Positions 16,927-26,762 of a stretch of DNA of 64,000 bases are shown here, piece after piece. The DNA lies in contig NC_016605.1 of the NCBI RefSeq assembly GCF_000237995.1, forward strand, positions 124,001 through 188,000, in the 5' to 3' direction. The stretch comes from Pediococcus claussenii ATCC BAA-344. Its GTDB lineage: Bacteria; Bacillota; Bacilli; Lactobacillales; Lactobacillaceae. The position numbers and the translations under genes are program-made. Numbering within the stretch: the first letter of the stretch is position 1; every line of letters begins with the position of its first letter. The notes beneath the pieces are model-generated. The model did no database searches and had not been told where the DNA came from. It saw nothing but the letters and a program-made list of their open reading frames with translations.

Positions 16927-19900
16927 ATGAGTAATAAGTACCTGGTAATAATCTATCGAATTATAATTGTTGCTTTTATAGGAACGCAGGTTGTGCAAGT
17001 TGATGCGTTCAATTCTGTGACACGTGCCGATGATACAGTTACAGAATTTGAACTGGTTGATGATGAACAACTTAAAATTTCTGCGAAGGCTCGTGTTGAT
17101 ATGGAAAAGAAACAGATCATATGGGATGTTGACGCAGAAAAGAAAACGGATGAAGATCAGCTGGGATTGGAATTTGATGATTCAGACGCAAATTTAAAGA
17201 AAATGTCCGGATTGAAAATTAATGGCATTTCAAAGGAAATTGCGGCTAATAATCAATATATCTTAGACTCAGAATCAGAGCGTAAACTGGATATGACTTT
17301 TGTAACGTATTTGAACGATGAAAATGCAGAAAAAGCGACGTTAAAATTGAAACCGCTTTTAATGGATAAAAGTCGTAAAATTAATCAGCAAAAGGAATAT
17401 GATATGACGGTGATGATTCCTAAAGCAGCTGATACAACAAATAATACTACTAACAAACAATCTTCAAGTAGTAGTAGGGAGCACAAGACTTCATCTAGTA
17501 GTTCGGCAGCTAAGTCGTCATCTTCGCTTGAAGATGACGATGCGGACGCCGATTCGGATAAACAGCAATCTTCAAAGGAAGAGTCCAAGAAAAACGATTC
17601 TGAGGAAGATGCGGATAAAGACTCAGAGAAAGATTCAGACAAAAAAGACGATGAAGATTTAGAAAAAGCTGGTCCTACTACTTATACGGTACCACGGATT
17701 GGCGGAACTAAATCAATCAGTGCATTGGCTGGAAACATTGGAAGTTGGACTGACCCAACTAAAGATGGGTATACAACTGATGATTCTGGAAAATATCCTA
17801 CAAAATATTGGAATGAAGTAGATACTGATGATAGTAGTAAAGCTGATAAAGACGCTAATTATCGAAACTACATTGGAAATACAAAGGTTGAGGAAAATAA
17901 TGAAGTTGAAGGGGCAACTCCATTTAATTACTTAGGATATGGTATGAATGGTGATCAAGGTAATGAAAAGGCATTTTGGTTAAAGAAGTATCTTGAACCA
18001 ACAGATAAGGAAGATACTTATAAAGTTAATCTAAATGTGCGTGGTAATGATTACGCTCCGTTGCCTAAAATTGAGGTTGTATTAGTACTTGATGTATCTA
18101 CAAGTATGAATACAACTAAAATTAGACAATTAAAAGATGCTGCTAATAAATTTATTGATACTGTTTGGAAAGACCAAGATGCACGTGAGGCAGTTAAAAT
18201 TGGACTTGTGAAGTATGGAACAACTGCATCGTCAATGGGGTCTTTGACATCCTATTCAAGTGGTAATTTAGAGACTTTAAGAGAGTCAATAAGCTCACTA
18301 TCTTACGCTGGCGGGCAATATACTTTTACTCAAGATGGAATGCGAAAGGCTTATACCATGTTAGGGGAAGGTGACAACGATGCTCAAAAAAACATGATTG
18401 TGATGAGTGACGGTGAGCCAACTCGTAGTCTTAAAACAACAGAAACTGTTCCAAATGGTGGCGCAATCCAATCATATGGACATAATGTAGAAGAATTTAA
18501 ACCTGCAAATAACAATACTCAGCGGCGTGGTGTTGCATGGGGAGATCAACCAACATTTAATACGTCTGGAAATAACACTGTTAGCGATACCAATTTAACA
18601 CCATATACAACAAATGATGATTCTAAATATAAAGTATCAACGAATTCATTTTCAACAGTTTCCCAGGCTATTCAAATGCAGACTGATACAAACATGTATA
18701 GTGTAATGTTTGATACGAATGCAGCTGAAGCAGAATATACGATGCGCAATATAGCTAGTGGAGATAACTTTTATAAGGCCGCAGATGCAACTGCTATGAA
18801 CGAAGCATTTGCCAATATCGCTCGTGGATTAGTTCGAACAGTTTCAAACGCCACAATTACCGATCCAATGGGAAAAGGTATAACTGCTGTGGAAGGTTCG
18901 GGTAGTGTAAAGGTTATTTCGCATAGCGGTCAAACTGAAAGTGAAATTAAGGAACCAATCAACGCAAGTGTTAACAACAACCATGTTAGTGTTAGTGGAA
19001 TTACCCTTGGAAAAGGTGAAGAAGTTCAGATTTCCTATGAGATCAAAATTAACGATGATGCTCCAAATGGTGAGTTTATTCAAGCTAACGGAGAAACCAC
19101 GTTAGATCCTGCTGGAGATAATAAACAATCTGCTAACTTTGGAATTCCATCTGTTCGAATTGGGAAAACTAGTCCTAAAGATGCAGAAATTCCGCTTTGG
19201 AAAATTGATGAAGATAATGACTTAATTCATAATACTGCTAAGTTTGAAATCTTCAAGAGTGATGAAAATGGTAACCCAGGTTCTTCAATTGCCACAGTTA
19301 CAACCAAAGATGGTAAATTGAAATTTACAGATCTTGATGAAGGTTACTATCTCATTAAAGAAGCAGATCCACCAGAAGGATTTGAAAAAGTTGATAAAGA
19401 AATTCTGGTGAAGACGGAATGGGACGGCAGAAAAGGCGAATGGACAATTACCAATGTAACTGATAAAGAGACAGTTACAGATACTGACCCAATTAAAGTT
19501 AAAAATACACTGAAAGATTTTGAATTGAGCTTTACCAAAGTTGATAAAAAAGAAGAGGATCTCGAGGGTGCTAAATTTGAATTGAAGAATTCAGATGATA
19601 AACAACCAGTTGACTTAACGGTTAATGGTGCAACGTTCTCGGCTAAAGAACTTAAACCGGGCAAATACACTTTATCCGAAACTAAAAAGCCAAACGAAGA
19701 CCTTCATACGATTGCACCAATCAATATCGAAATTAATAAAGACGGTGAAATTACAGTTGAATACTCTGATACAAGTGAAGGAGCATTTAATCCGGTTATT
19801 AATTATAACCAAGAAGACCAGAAAATTAGTTTTGATATCATGAATACTGAAAAAGAAAAAGTTGATGTATCAGGTGAAAAAATTTGGAAAGACAACAATA

Positions 19901-22900
19901 ACCAAAGTGATGAACGGCCTGAATCAATTGAAGTTCAATTACAAAGAAGAGCTTCAGACTCAGAAGATTGGGAAAATGTTGAAAATGAACGTAAAGAAAC
20001 GTCTGAAAAAGAAAACTGGGAATACTACTTTGTAGGGCTTCCGCAATATACCGATGAAACCCACAAAACAGAATGGATGTATCGAGTTGTTGAAGTAGAT
20101 ACACCAGAAGGATATGACGCTAGTGAGGGTGAAAAGGAATACGACATTGTTAATACGATTAAAGATTACAACTATGAAGTTAATAAAGTCGATTCCAATG
20201 GTAATGCATTAGAAGGTGCAGAATTTATTTTAGTTGATAATGACGATAATGAAGTTAAATTAAGTGACGACAGCACAAACGTTAAGTTTATCTGGAATAA
20301 CTTAGCACCTGGCAAGTACACCCTTGAGGAAACAAAATCACCAGACCAACATCATGGTAAGAATAATAAGTATGAAGTAGTTGTTCATAATGATGGAACC
20401 ATTAATACAACTCCAATAACTAAAGATGCTGAAGTTAAGGAAGCAAAAGATGGTTCAGCACAAATTATTAATGATGTGAATGACTTTAAATTGAACTTTG
20501 CTAAAGTTGATGAAGATGGGGAAACACCATTAAGTGGTGCTAAATTTACAATTCGCGATGTTGATGGAGATTACACTGAAGACCTTGAAGGATTTGGAGA
20601 GGTTGGAAGTGAATTTGAAGCTACGAATTTGGAAGCGGGTAAAACCTATGAGTTAACTGAAACGAAAGCACCATCCGGACATTCAGTGTTACGTGACCCA
20701 ATTCGAATCCAAATTGGAGCTGATGGTAAAGTTACGGTGAAAGATGCTGAAAATGTTACGGTAACTGATAAAGATAAAACCTCAACGATTAACTTTAATG
20801 TAAAGAATAAAAACGTTGATACGATTGATTTTGAAGGTTCTAAAAAGTGGGTTGATGACAGTGATAAATATGGTGATCGCCCTGATAAGCTAACAATCCA
20901 ATTGCAACAAAGAGTTGTTGGAAGTGAGACTTGGAATGATTATAGAACACAAGAAATTGACGTTGAAAATGAAGACTTAGATGAAAATGTTTGGAATTTC
21001 AAGTTTACTGGAGTACCTACTGAAAATACAGAAGGTCAAAAATATGAATATCGAGTAAAAGAAACAAGTATTCCAGATAATTACGATGAAATTCTACTTG
21101 ATAACTCAACAATCGAAAATCGTCACATCCATTTCGATTATGAAGTTAACAAGGTGGATGTAAATGGTGAAGCATTAAAAGGTGCCGAATTCGAGTTAAC
21201 TGATAGCAGCGGTAAAATGGTTGAGCTTGATTCATCTAGCACAGGTTCTAAGTTTATCTGGAAAGGTCTCAAGGTTGGCACATATACCTTAGAAGAAACT
21301 AAGTCACCAGACCAACATCATGGTGTGAATAGTAAATTCAAAGTAACGGTTAACAAGGATGGTTCTGTTAATACCGAAGCGATTACCAAGAATGTTGATT
21401 TTAAAGAAAATACAGAAAACGCGGTTAATGTCGTCAATAACGTTAACGACTTTGAATTAAACTTCACGAAGAAGGATGAGAACGGCAAAGAAACCCTTAA
21501 AGGAGCAGAATTTGAACTAAAAGATTCAGAAGGTAATGCAGTTGAGCTGAAAGAATCAGATGGAAACTTCCAGGCCACAGGATTGAAAGCCGATTCATCA
21601 TACGTGTTAACAGAAACTAAAGCACCAGACGGTTACAGCCTGTTACGCGACCCAGTAGATATTAAGGTTGATGCAAATGGTAAAGTAACGGTTGATAAGG
21701 CTGAGAATGTAAAGATTACTGATAATAAAGACGTTACTAACATTAGTTTTGATGTATACAACCAGTTAGTTGAAAACATCACGTTTAAGGGAACTAAGCA
21801 ATGGGACGATGATAATAATAAGTATGGAGAACGTCCTGAGGACCTAGAGGTTCAATTACAACGTCGACTTTCAGATGACGCTGATTGGGAAAACTACAAG
21901 ACACAAGACATTGATGCTGAAAATGTAGATTTAGATGAACATATCTGGGAATTTGAATTTACAGATCTACCAAAAGAAAATAATGCCGGACAAACTTATC
22001 AATACCGTGTCATTGAAAATGATGTTCCAAATAATTACGCGGAAACGTTAGTTGATAATCACACGATTATAAATAAACATGTCCAACATCACTTTGACTA
22101 CGAAGTTAACAAAGTAGACGCTAAAGGTGAATCATTAGCCGGTGCCGAATTTAAGTTAACGGATAGTGAGGGTAAAACAATCGAAAAGGATGGTTCAAGT
22201 ACAGATTCTAAGTTTGTCTGGAAAGAACTTGATGTCGGTGAATATACTTTAGAAGAAACTAAAGCACCAGACCGACATCATGGTGTGAATAGTAAATTCA
22301 AAGTAACTGTTAACGAAGATGGTTCTGTTAATACCGAAGCGATTACCAAGAATGTTGATTTTAAGGAAAACACAGAAAACTCGGTTAACATCGTTAACGA
22401 CGTTAACGACTTTGAATTAAACTTCACGAAGAAGGATGAGAATGGCAAAGAAACTCTTAAAGGAGCGGAATTTGAACTAAAAGATTCAGAAGGTAATGCA
22501 GTTGAGCTGAAAGAATCAGATGGAAACTTCCAGGCTTCAGGATTGAAAGCCGATTCATCATACGTGTTAACAGAAACTAAAGCACCAGACGGTTACAGCC
22601 TGTTACGTGACCCAGTCAATATTAAAGTTGATGCAAAGGGTAAAGTAACGGTTGATAAGGCCGAAAATGTAAAGATTACTGATAATAACGACGTTACTAA
22701 CATTAGTTTTGATGTATACAATCAGTTAGCTAAAAACATCAAGTTAAATAAATTTGACGCTAACGGTAAAGAAACAACAGATGCTTCATTCCAGTTGAAA
22801 CATGCTGAATCTGGAAAAGTTGTAGATTCTAAAGAAAAATTTGTTTGGGATAATGTGGTTGCTGGCGATTATATCCTGTTAGAAACAAGCACTGGCGATG

Positions 22901-23616
22901 GTATGACGGTAAACCACAAACCATATCAAGTGACCGTAGACAATGATGGAAAAGTTACCATTAAAAACGGTGATGATGCAATCAAGGTTAATGGTGATAA
23001 CGAAATTGATTATCGAAATTGGTTAAGCGCTGTTTCTAAAAAAGCTCAACAGAGCCATGCTCAGATCGGTGATACAATTTCCTGGGATATCCAAACAACA
23101 TTACCAAGTTCATTTGCAAGTTTTAAAGAATTTAATATAAGTGACCAATTAAATTCTAATCTTAGACATGCCGGATCAGATGTTAGCCTGACAATTCAGA
23201 AGGCTGATGGAAGTACAAGTGAAGTTAAGCTAGATAATAGCGATTACCAACTTTTGGAAGACAAAAACAAGGTAACAGTTAACTTACTCAGCGCGGATTT
23301 CACTGGTGGAAAGGATGTATTGGTCAATGCAATCAAGAGTGCTGGATTTAAAGGCACTGTAACAGTTAATTGGGAAATCAAGACTAAAGTAGTTGCTCTT
23401 GATGGAGATAAACCTTTGAGGAATGAAGCTAAGATCGACTGGACCGATGGCGGAGGGCATCCTGATCCAACAGTAAGTGACGATGATGAAGTTAAGCCAG
23501 TTAAAAATCCTTCTATTCCAACAACTGGTAGTCCTTGGATGATGATCATTACACTGCTGGGTGGCGCGTTAGTGCTACTTGGAATTTGGTTACTAAAGAA
23601 GAGGGGTAGACTCTAA
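16927..23616 (+). CDS. Giant vWA / Cna_B sortase-anchored adhesin (2229 aa)
   Basis: Start at 16927 follows GAAGGAG. Order: signal peptide (residues 1-28); Ser/Asp/Lys-rich stretch (about 165-260); von Willebrand A domain from about 380 to 640 with MIDAS motif DVSTS at 389-393; an Ig-like module; then many Cna_B-type repeats of three kinds (KxWxDxxxxxxxRPxxxxVQLQRR; NYEVNKVD..G..L.GAEF; DFELNFTKxDENG), several expected to form Lys-Asn isopeptide bonds; a final isopeptide-type domain; IPTTG sorting motif at 2197-2201; a helix; KKRGRL. This is the design of a pilus-tip-like adhesin on one long stalk. The stop overlaps the sortase ATG (TAATG). Its host ligand is unknown. Confidence 0.9.
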   Translation: MSNKYLVIIYRIIIVAFIGTQVVQVDAFNSVTRADDTVTEFELVDDEQLKISAKARVDMEKKQIIWDVDAEKKTDEDQLGLEFDDSDANLKKMSGLKINGISKEIAANNQYILDSESERKLDMTFVTYLNDENAEKATLKLKPLLMDKSRKINQQKEYDMTVMIPKAADTTNNTTNKQSSSSSREHKTSSSSSAAKSSSSLEDDDADADSDKQQSSKEESKKNDSEEDADKDSEKDSDKKDDEDLEKAGPTTYTVPRIGGTKSISALAGNIGSWTDPTKDGYTTDDSGKYPTKYWNEVDTDDSSKADKDANYRNYIGNTKVEENNEVEGATPFNYLGYGMNGDQGNEKAFWLKKYLEPTDKEDTYKVNLNVRGNDYAPLPKIEVVLVLDVSTSMNTTKIRQLKDAANKFIDTVWKDQDAREAVKIGLVKYGTTASSMGSLTSYSSGNLETLRESISSLSYAGGQYTFTQDGMRKAYTMLGEGDNDAQKNMIVMSDGEPTRSLKTTETVPNGGAIQSYGHNVEEFKPANNNTQRRGVAWGDQPTFNTSGNNTVSDTNLTPYTTNDDSKYKVSTNSFSTVSQAIQMQTDTNMYSVMFDTNAAEAEYTMRNIASGDNFYKAADATAMNEAFANIARGLVRTVSNATITDPMGKGITAVEGSGSVKVISHSGQTESEIKEPINASVNNNHVSVSGITLGKGEEVQISYEIKINDDAPNGEFIQANGETTLDPAGDNKQSANFGIPSVRIGKTSPKDAEIPLWKIDEDNDLIHNTAKFEIFKSDENGNPGSSIATVTTKDGKLKFTDLDEGYYLIKEADPPEGFEKVDKEILVKTEWDGRKGEWTITNVTDKETVTDTDPIKVKNTLKDFELSFTKVDKKEEDLEGAKFELKNSDDKQPVDLTVNGATFSAKELKPGKYTLSETKKPNEDLHTIAPINIEINKDGEITVEYSDTSEGAFNPVINYNQEDQKISFDIMNTEKEKVDVSGEKIWKDNNNQSDERPESIEVQLQRRASDSEDWENVENERKETSEKENWEYYFVGLPQYTDETHKTEWMYRVVEVDTPEGYDASEGEKEYDIVNTIKDYNYEVNKVDSNGNALEGAEFILVDNDDNEVKLSDDSTNVKFIWNNLAPGKYTLEETKSPDQHHGKNNKYEVVVHNDGTINTTPITKDAEVKEAKDGSAQIINDVNDFKLNFAKVDEDGETPLSGAKFTIRDVDGDYTEDLEGFGEVGSEFEATNLEAGKTYELTETKAPSGHSVLRDPIRIQIGADGKVTVKDAENVTVTDKDKTSTINFNVKNKNVDTIDFEGSKKWVDDSDKYGDRPDKLTIQLQQRVVGSETWNDYRTQEIDVENEDLDENVWNFKFTGVPTENTEGQKYEYRVKETSIPDNYDEILLDNSTIENRHIHFDYEVNKVDVNGEALKGAEFELTDSSGKMVELDSSSTGSKFIWKGLKVGTYTLEETKSPDQHHGVNSKFKVTVNKDGSVNTEAITKNVDFKENTENAVNVVNNVNDFELNFTKKDENGKETLKGAEFELKDSEGNAVELKESDGNFQATGLKADSSYVLTETKAPDGYSLLRDPVDIKVDANGKVTVDKAENVKITDNKDVTNISFDVYNQLVENITFKGTKQWDDDNNKYGERPEDLEVQLQRRLSDDADWENYKTQDIDAENVDLDEHIWEFEFTDLPKENNAGQTYQYRVIENDVPNNYAETLVDNHTIINKHVQHHFDYEVNKVDAKGESLAGAEFKLTDSEGKTIEKDGSSTDSKFVWKELDVGEYTLEETKAPDRHHGVNSKFKVTVNEDGSVNTEAITKNVDFKENTENSVNIVNDVNDFELNFTKKDENGKETLKGAEFELKDSEGNAVELKESDGNFQASGLKADSSYVLTETKAPDGYSLLRDPVNIKVDAKGKVTVDKAENVKITDNNDVTNISFDVYNQLAKNIKLNKFDANGKETTDASFQLKHAESGKVVDSKEKFVWDNVVAGDYILLETSTGDGMTVNHKPYQVTVDNDGKVTIKNGDDAIKVNGDNEIDYRNWLSAVSKKAQQSHAQIGDTISWDIQTTLPSSFASFKEFNISDQLNSNLRHAGSDVSLTIQKADGSTSEVKLDNSDYQLLEDKNKVTVNLLSADFTGGKDVLVNAIKSAGFKGTVTVNWEIKTKVVALDGDKPLRNEAKIDWTDGGGHPDPTVSDDDEVKPVKNPSIPTTGSPWMMIITLLGGALVLLGIWLLKKRGRL
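21128..22735 (+). repeat. 960-bp-period repeat inside the adhesin gene
   Basis: The block 21128-21770 recurs at about 22088-22735 with an exact 960-bp offset and only scattered differences; the stretch coding GVNSKFKVTVN and onward is nearly identical. Each period encodes one set of three Cna_B-like modules. Such identity favours recombination that lengthens or shortens the stalk. Confidence 0.85.
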
Positions 23617-24410
23617 TGAAAGGCTATAAGATCTTGATTAGCATGATGATTGCGATCGGAATACTGTTAATGTCGAGCACGATGATATTTAGATATATTA
23701 AGGACCGACAAATGGATGATTTAATCAGGCAAGCTGAACAGGGTCATTATAGTCGGAGAAGCCGTGACACACGTAAAAAGGATGAACAAGAAAAAGATAA
23801 ATCCAAGAATTCTACTTCTGATATAGCTGTTCAAAGTAATGCGTCACAATCAAAAATCATTGACGATATTTTTACAACAGACGTTGAATCGGATGACGAC
23901 GCTACTAATAAAAAAACAGAGCACTCAGAAAGAAAGGAAACGGCTGAAAACCTTGAGACAACTCCGTTAGATTTTATATCTAAAGCCAAATCGCCATTAA
24001 ATAGTTCTAATCACAATTTGGCAGGTAAAATTATGATTCCGAAGATAAACATTAATTTGCCACTGTTTGATGACACAAGCGCTAATAGCTTAAGCAATGG
24101 TGCAGGAATTCTCCCCGATACAAGTGCCCCAGGTGATGGGATCGGAACATTATCTATCATTGCAGGTCATCGCGGATACTATGGAGCATTCATGTTTCAA
24201 AAAATTAATCAGTTGGAATCTGGTGATCGCTTTACGATTAACTATCGTGGTGGAACATACAACTACCGTGTTAATGGGCAAAGGATTGTTAAACCGACTG
24301 ATCCAAACATCGGGGAAATTAAACCAGATAAAGAAGTTGTTACTCTTCTAACATGTCATCCATTGAACAGTAGTAAATATCGTCTCCTTGTATCAGGAGA
24401 AAGAGTTTAG
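23616..24410 (+). CDS. Dedicated sortase with a long charged linker
   Basis: A 264-aa sortase with an N-terminal anchor (ILISMMIAIGILLMSSTMIF), a 90-residue highly charged Lys/Asp/Glu/Ser linker (about 35-125), and a catalytic domain (from KIMIPKININLPL). Active site: His185 in AGHRG, Cys247 in LLTCHP, Arg256 in KYRLLV. The HRG form is like pilus (class C) sortases, but there is no C-terminal helix and no visible DPW/DPF lid, so the class is uncertain. Its ATG overlaps the adhesin stop, which suggests it anchors the IPTTG motif of that protein to the cell wall. Confidence 0.88.
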   Translation: MKGYKILISMMIAIGILLMSSTMIFRYIKDRQMDDLIRQAEQGHYSRRSRDTRKKDEQEKDKSKNSTSDIAVQSNASQSKIIDDIFTTDVESDDDATNKKTEHSERKETAENLETTPLDFISKAKSPLNSSNHNLAGKIMIPKININLPLFDDTSANSLSNGAGILPDTSAPGDGIGTLSIIAGHRGYYGAFMFQKINQLESGDRFTINYRGGTYNYRVNGQRIVKPTDPNIGEIKPDKEVVTLLTCHPLNSSKYRLLVSGERV

Positions 24411-24414
24411 AAAA

Positions 24415-24455
24415 AGGCTTGTAAATCCGCGTAAAATGGATTTACAAGCCTTTTT
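24415..24455. terminator. Bidirectional terminator between sortase and asd
   Basis: AGGCTTGTAAATCC and GGATTTACAAGCCT are perfectly complementary around a 9-nt loop. T6 follows on the plus strand, and A5 before the stem gives a T-run on the minus strand. It serves the convergent sortase and lysine operons. Confidence 0.9.
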
Positions 24456-24512
24456 TAGTTGCTTCAAAAATTAAATTCAAAAATGAAAATATTTTAAATT
24501 AATTGTTGGTAT

Positions 24513-25565
24513 TTAAACATGTAACAGATCTCGTTTAACCAATTCTTCAGCAATCTGAACTGCGTTCCAGGCGGCCCCTTTTAATAGATTATCTGAGACA
24601 ACCCACAGATTGTAACTACCAGGATTTTCAGTATCCTCTCGAATTCTACCAACGAAGGTATCACGTTTACCAACCGCGTTTATTGGTTGCGGATAGAGCT
24701 GTTTTCTAGGGTTATCTTCTAAAACAACTCCTTCGGCGGATTCCAGTACAGATTGAACATTAGAAACAGAAGGATTTTTTTCTAATTCAATATAAATGGA
24801 TTCACCATGACCAACTGGAACAGGAACTCGTACGCAGGTTGCAGTGACTTTTAAATCTGAATTATCCATATCATGGCGCAAGATTTTTTTCGTTTCATGA
24901 ATCATTTTCCATTCCTCATGGGTATAGCCGTCGTCTTCAAAAACGTCAATTTGAGGGAGCAAGTTAAAGGCTAAGGGATAATGCCTTTTTTCGCCGCTAA
25001 CTGGTAAGATGCTTGCTGTTTCTTTTTCGCCATTTAAGTGCTGTTGAGCTTCATTCAAAAGCTCATTCCATGCCATTTGTCCGGCACCAGAAGCAGCTTG
25101 GTATGTTGATACGATAACTTGTTTTAACCCAAAGGTCCGATCGAGAGGGGCGAGTGCTACAAGCATTTGAATTGTACTGCAATTTGGATTGGCTATAATT
25201 CCATGATGCCAGCTAAGATCTTCGGGATTTACCTCTGGAACAACTAGAGGTACGTTGGGATCCATTCTGAAATAGCTAGTATTATCAACACAAACCGCAC
25301 CAGATTCGACAGCAGCCGGTAATAACTCTTTGGAAACGGAACCACCAGCAGATGATAGGACGAGATCTATGCCATGGAAGGAATCTTTAGTTGCTTCTTC
25401 GATTGTGACGGGATTATCGTGAAAAATTAGCTGCTTTCCTGCTGAACGAGCAGATGCTAGCAGCTTTAAATTGGCTACCTCAATATTCGATTGTTCCAGT
25501 TGTTCTAGCATACGAGTGCCCACGGCTCCGGTGGTACCTAGAATTGCAACATTAATTGCTTTCAT
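24513..25565 (-). CDS. asd: Aspartate-semialdehyde dehydrogenase
   Basis: A 350-aa enzyme that reduces aspartyl phosphate to aspartate semialdehyde with NADPH, the second step of the aspartate pathway. ILGTTGAVGTRML (residues 8-20) is the NADP-binding loop, and IIANPNCSTIQM holds the catalytic Cys. It is the last gene of the leftward lysine operon and overlaps patA by 14 bp. It supplies semialdehyde to DapA, encoded upstream in the same operon. Confidence 0.95.
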   Translation of the reverse strand: MKAINVAILGTTGAVGTRMLEQLEQSNIEVANLKLLASARSAGKQLIFHDNPVTIEEATKDSFHGIDLVLSSAGGSVSKELLPAAVESGAVCVDNTSYFRMDPNVPLVVPEVNPEDLSWHHGIIANPNCSTIQMLVALAPLDRTFGLKQVIVSTYQAASGAGQMAWNELLNEAQQHLNGEKETASILPVSGEKRHYPLAFNLLPQIDVFEDDGYTHEEWKMIHETKKILRHDMDNSDLKVTATCVRVPVPVGHGESIYIELEKNPSVSNVQSVLESAEGVVLEDNPRKQLYPQPINAVGKRDTFVGRIREDTENPGSYNLWVVSDNLLKGAAWNAVQIAEELVKRDLLHV

Positions 25566-26751
25566 TATTTTTCCTCCAGTTATTAAGATAAGTGTGCATG
25601 CGGCTAACAGCTTCTTTTAGGTGATCCATTGAAGCAGCGTAAGAGAGACGTACGTATCCTTCCCCTCCTGGTCCAAAAACCACTCCCGGTACCAGAGCAA
25701 GTTTCCCGTTTTGTGCTAAATCAACAGCAAATGTTCGTGAATTTTGTGGAAAGCCATCCGGAATTTTAGCAAAAAGGTAAAAAGCTCCTTGTGGACTGGC
25801 CAGGCTAAATCCCATCTTTTTAAATTCCGTGACAATATAATCACGACGCTTTGAATAAATTTGTTTCATTCTAATGATATCAGCATCTCCGTGTTCAATT
25901 GCTTCAGTGGCCGCAACCATAATTGTTGTAGGAACAGTCGTAACTGCAAATCCATGTAATTTTAAAATGTTAGTAACAACTTGCTTAGGGGCTGCTAGGT
26001 AACCAACGCGATAACCAGTCATTGCGTAAGATTTCGAAACACCATTAATTAGAATAGTTTGATCAGGTATAAATTCTGTAATTGAAGCATGTTCGGCACC
26101 AAAGTTTAATTCACAATATATTTCGTCAACTAAGACAAAGACGCTGTATTTTTTCAAAACTTTTGCAAGTGCTGCAAGTTGTTGCCTAGAGTAAGTTACG
26201 CCTGTTGGGTTAGTAGGATAGTTAAGCACCACCATTTTCGTATTAGGATTATGCTGAAGAGCGTCTTCTAACACATCTGGTGTTAATACAAAGTCGGTAT
26301 TTGAAGTGTCAACCTCGATGGGTACTGCGTCGTTGACAATGGCTACTGCCGAATATAAAGGAAATGCAGGAGTAGGAATAATAACACCATCACCAGATTC
26401 TAAGAGAGATGTCATACTGCTATAAATTGCTTCAGTCGCTCCAACTGTAACGATAATTTCAGAGTTAGGATTATATTTTATCTTATTCACTTTTTTAAGA
26501 TAATTACTTATGGCGGTTCGAAGTTCAATATTGCCAGCGGCTGCAGCATAATGTGACTGATTTTGTTGGACTGCAGAGATTAGAGCATCTTTGATATGGT
26601 CGGGTGTATCCAGGTCTGGTTCTCCAAGTGTCAATTTTAGGATTCCTGGAATTGAGGAGACCTCTTGATCAAATTGGCGAATGGCAGAACGTCCGATTTG
26701 TGATAAAGATTTTCGAGTTTTACTATGTAATGATTTTTTTAATTCAGGCAT
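25552..26751 (-). CDS. patA: PLP aminotransferase, probable N-acetyl-LL-diaminopimelate aminotransferase (PatA)
   Basis: A 399-aa fold-type I aminotransferase. The PLP lysine is in INGVSKSYAMTGYRVGY, the substrate Arg is near the C-terminus in GYVRLSYA, and the N-terminal LTLGEPDLDTPDHI is typical of the PatA/AspC group. In this operon it is the only aminotransferase, between dapB and asd, so it should convert N-acetyl-2-amino-6-oxopimelate to N-acetyl-LL-diaminopimelate. It may also act on other amino acids, as PatA-like enzymes often do. Confidence 0.88.
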   Translation of the reverse strand: MPELKKSLHSKTRKSLSQIGRSAIRQFDQEVSSIPGILKLTLGEPDLDTPDHIKDALISAVQQNQSHYAAAAGNIELRTAISNYLKKVNKIKYNPNSEIIVTVGATEAIYSSMTSLLESGDGVIIPTPAFPLYSAVAIVNDAVPIEVDTSNTDFVLTPDVLEDALQHNPNTKMVVLNYPTNPTGVTYSRQQLAALAKVLKKYSVFVLVDEIYCELNFGAEHASITEFIPDQTILINGVSKSYAMTGYRVGYLAAPKQVVTNILKLHGFAVTTVPTTIMVAATEAIEHGDADIIRMKQIYSKRRDYIVTEFKKMGFSLASPQGAFYLFAKIPDGFPQNSRTFAVDLAQNGKLALVPGVVFGPGGEGYVRLSYAASMDHLKEAVSRMHTYLNNWRKNNESN

Positions 26752-26762
26752 TAATCCACGTC

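Noticed and set aside
17385-17642. Ser-rich protein on the minus strand
   Set aside because: It is the antisense reading of the Ser/Asp-rich stretch of the adhesin and has no start signals.
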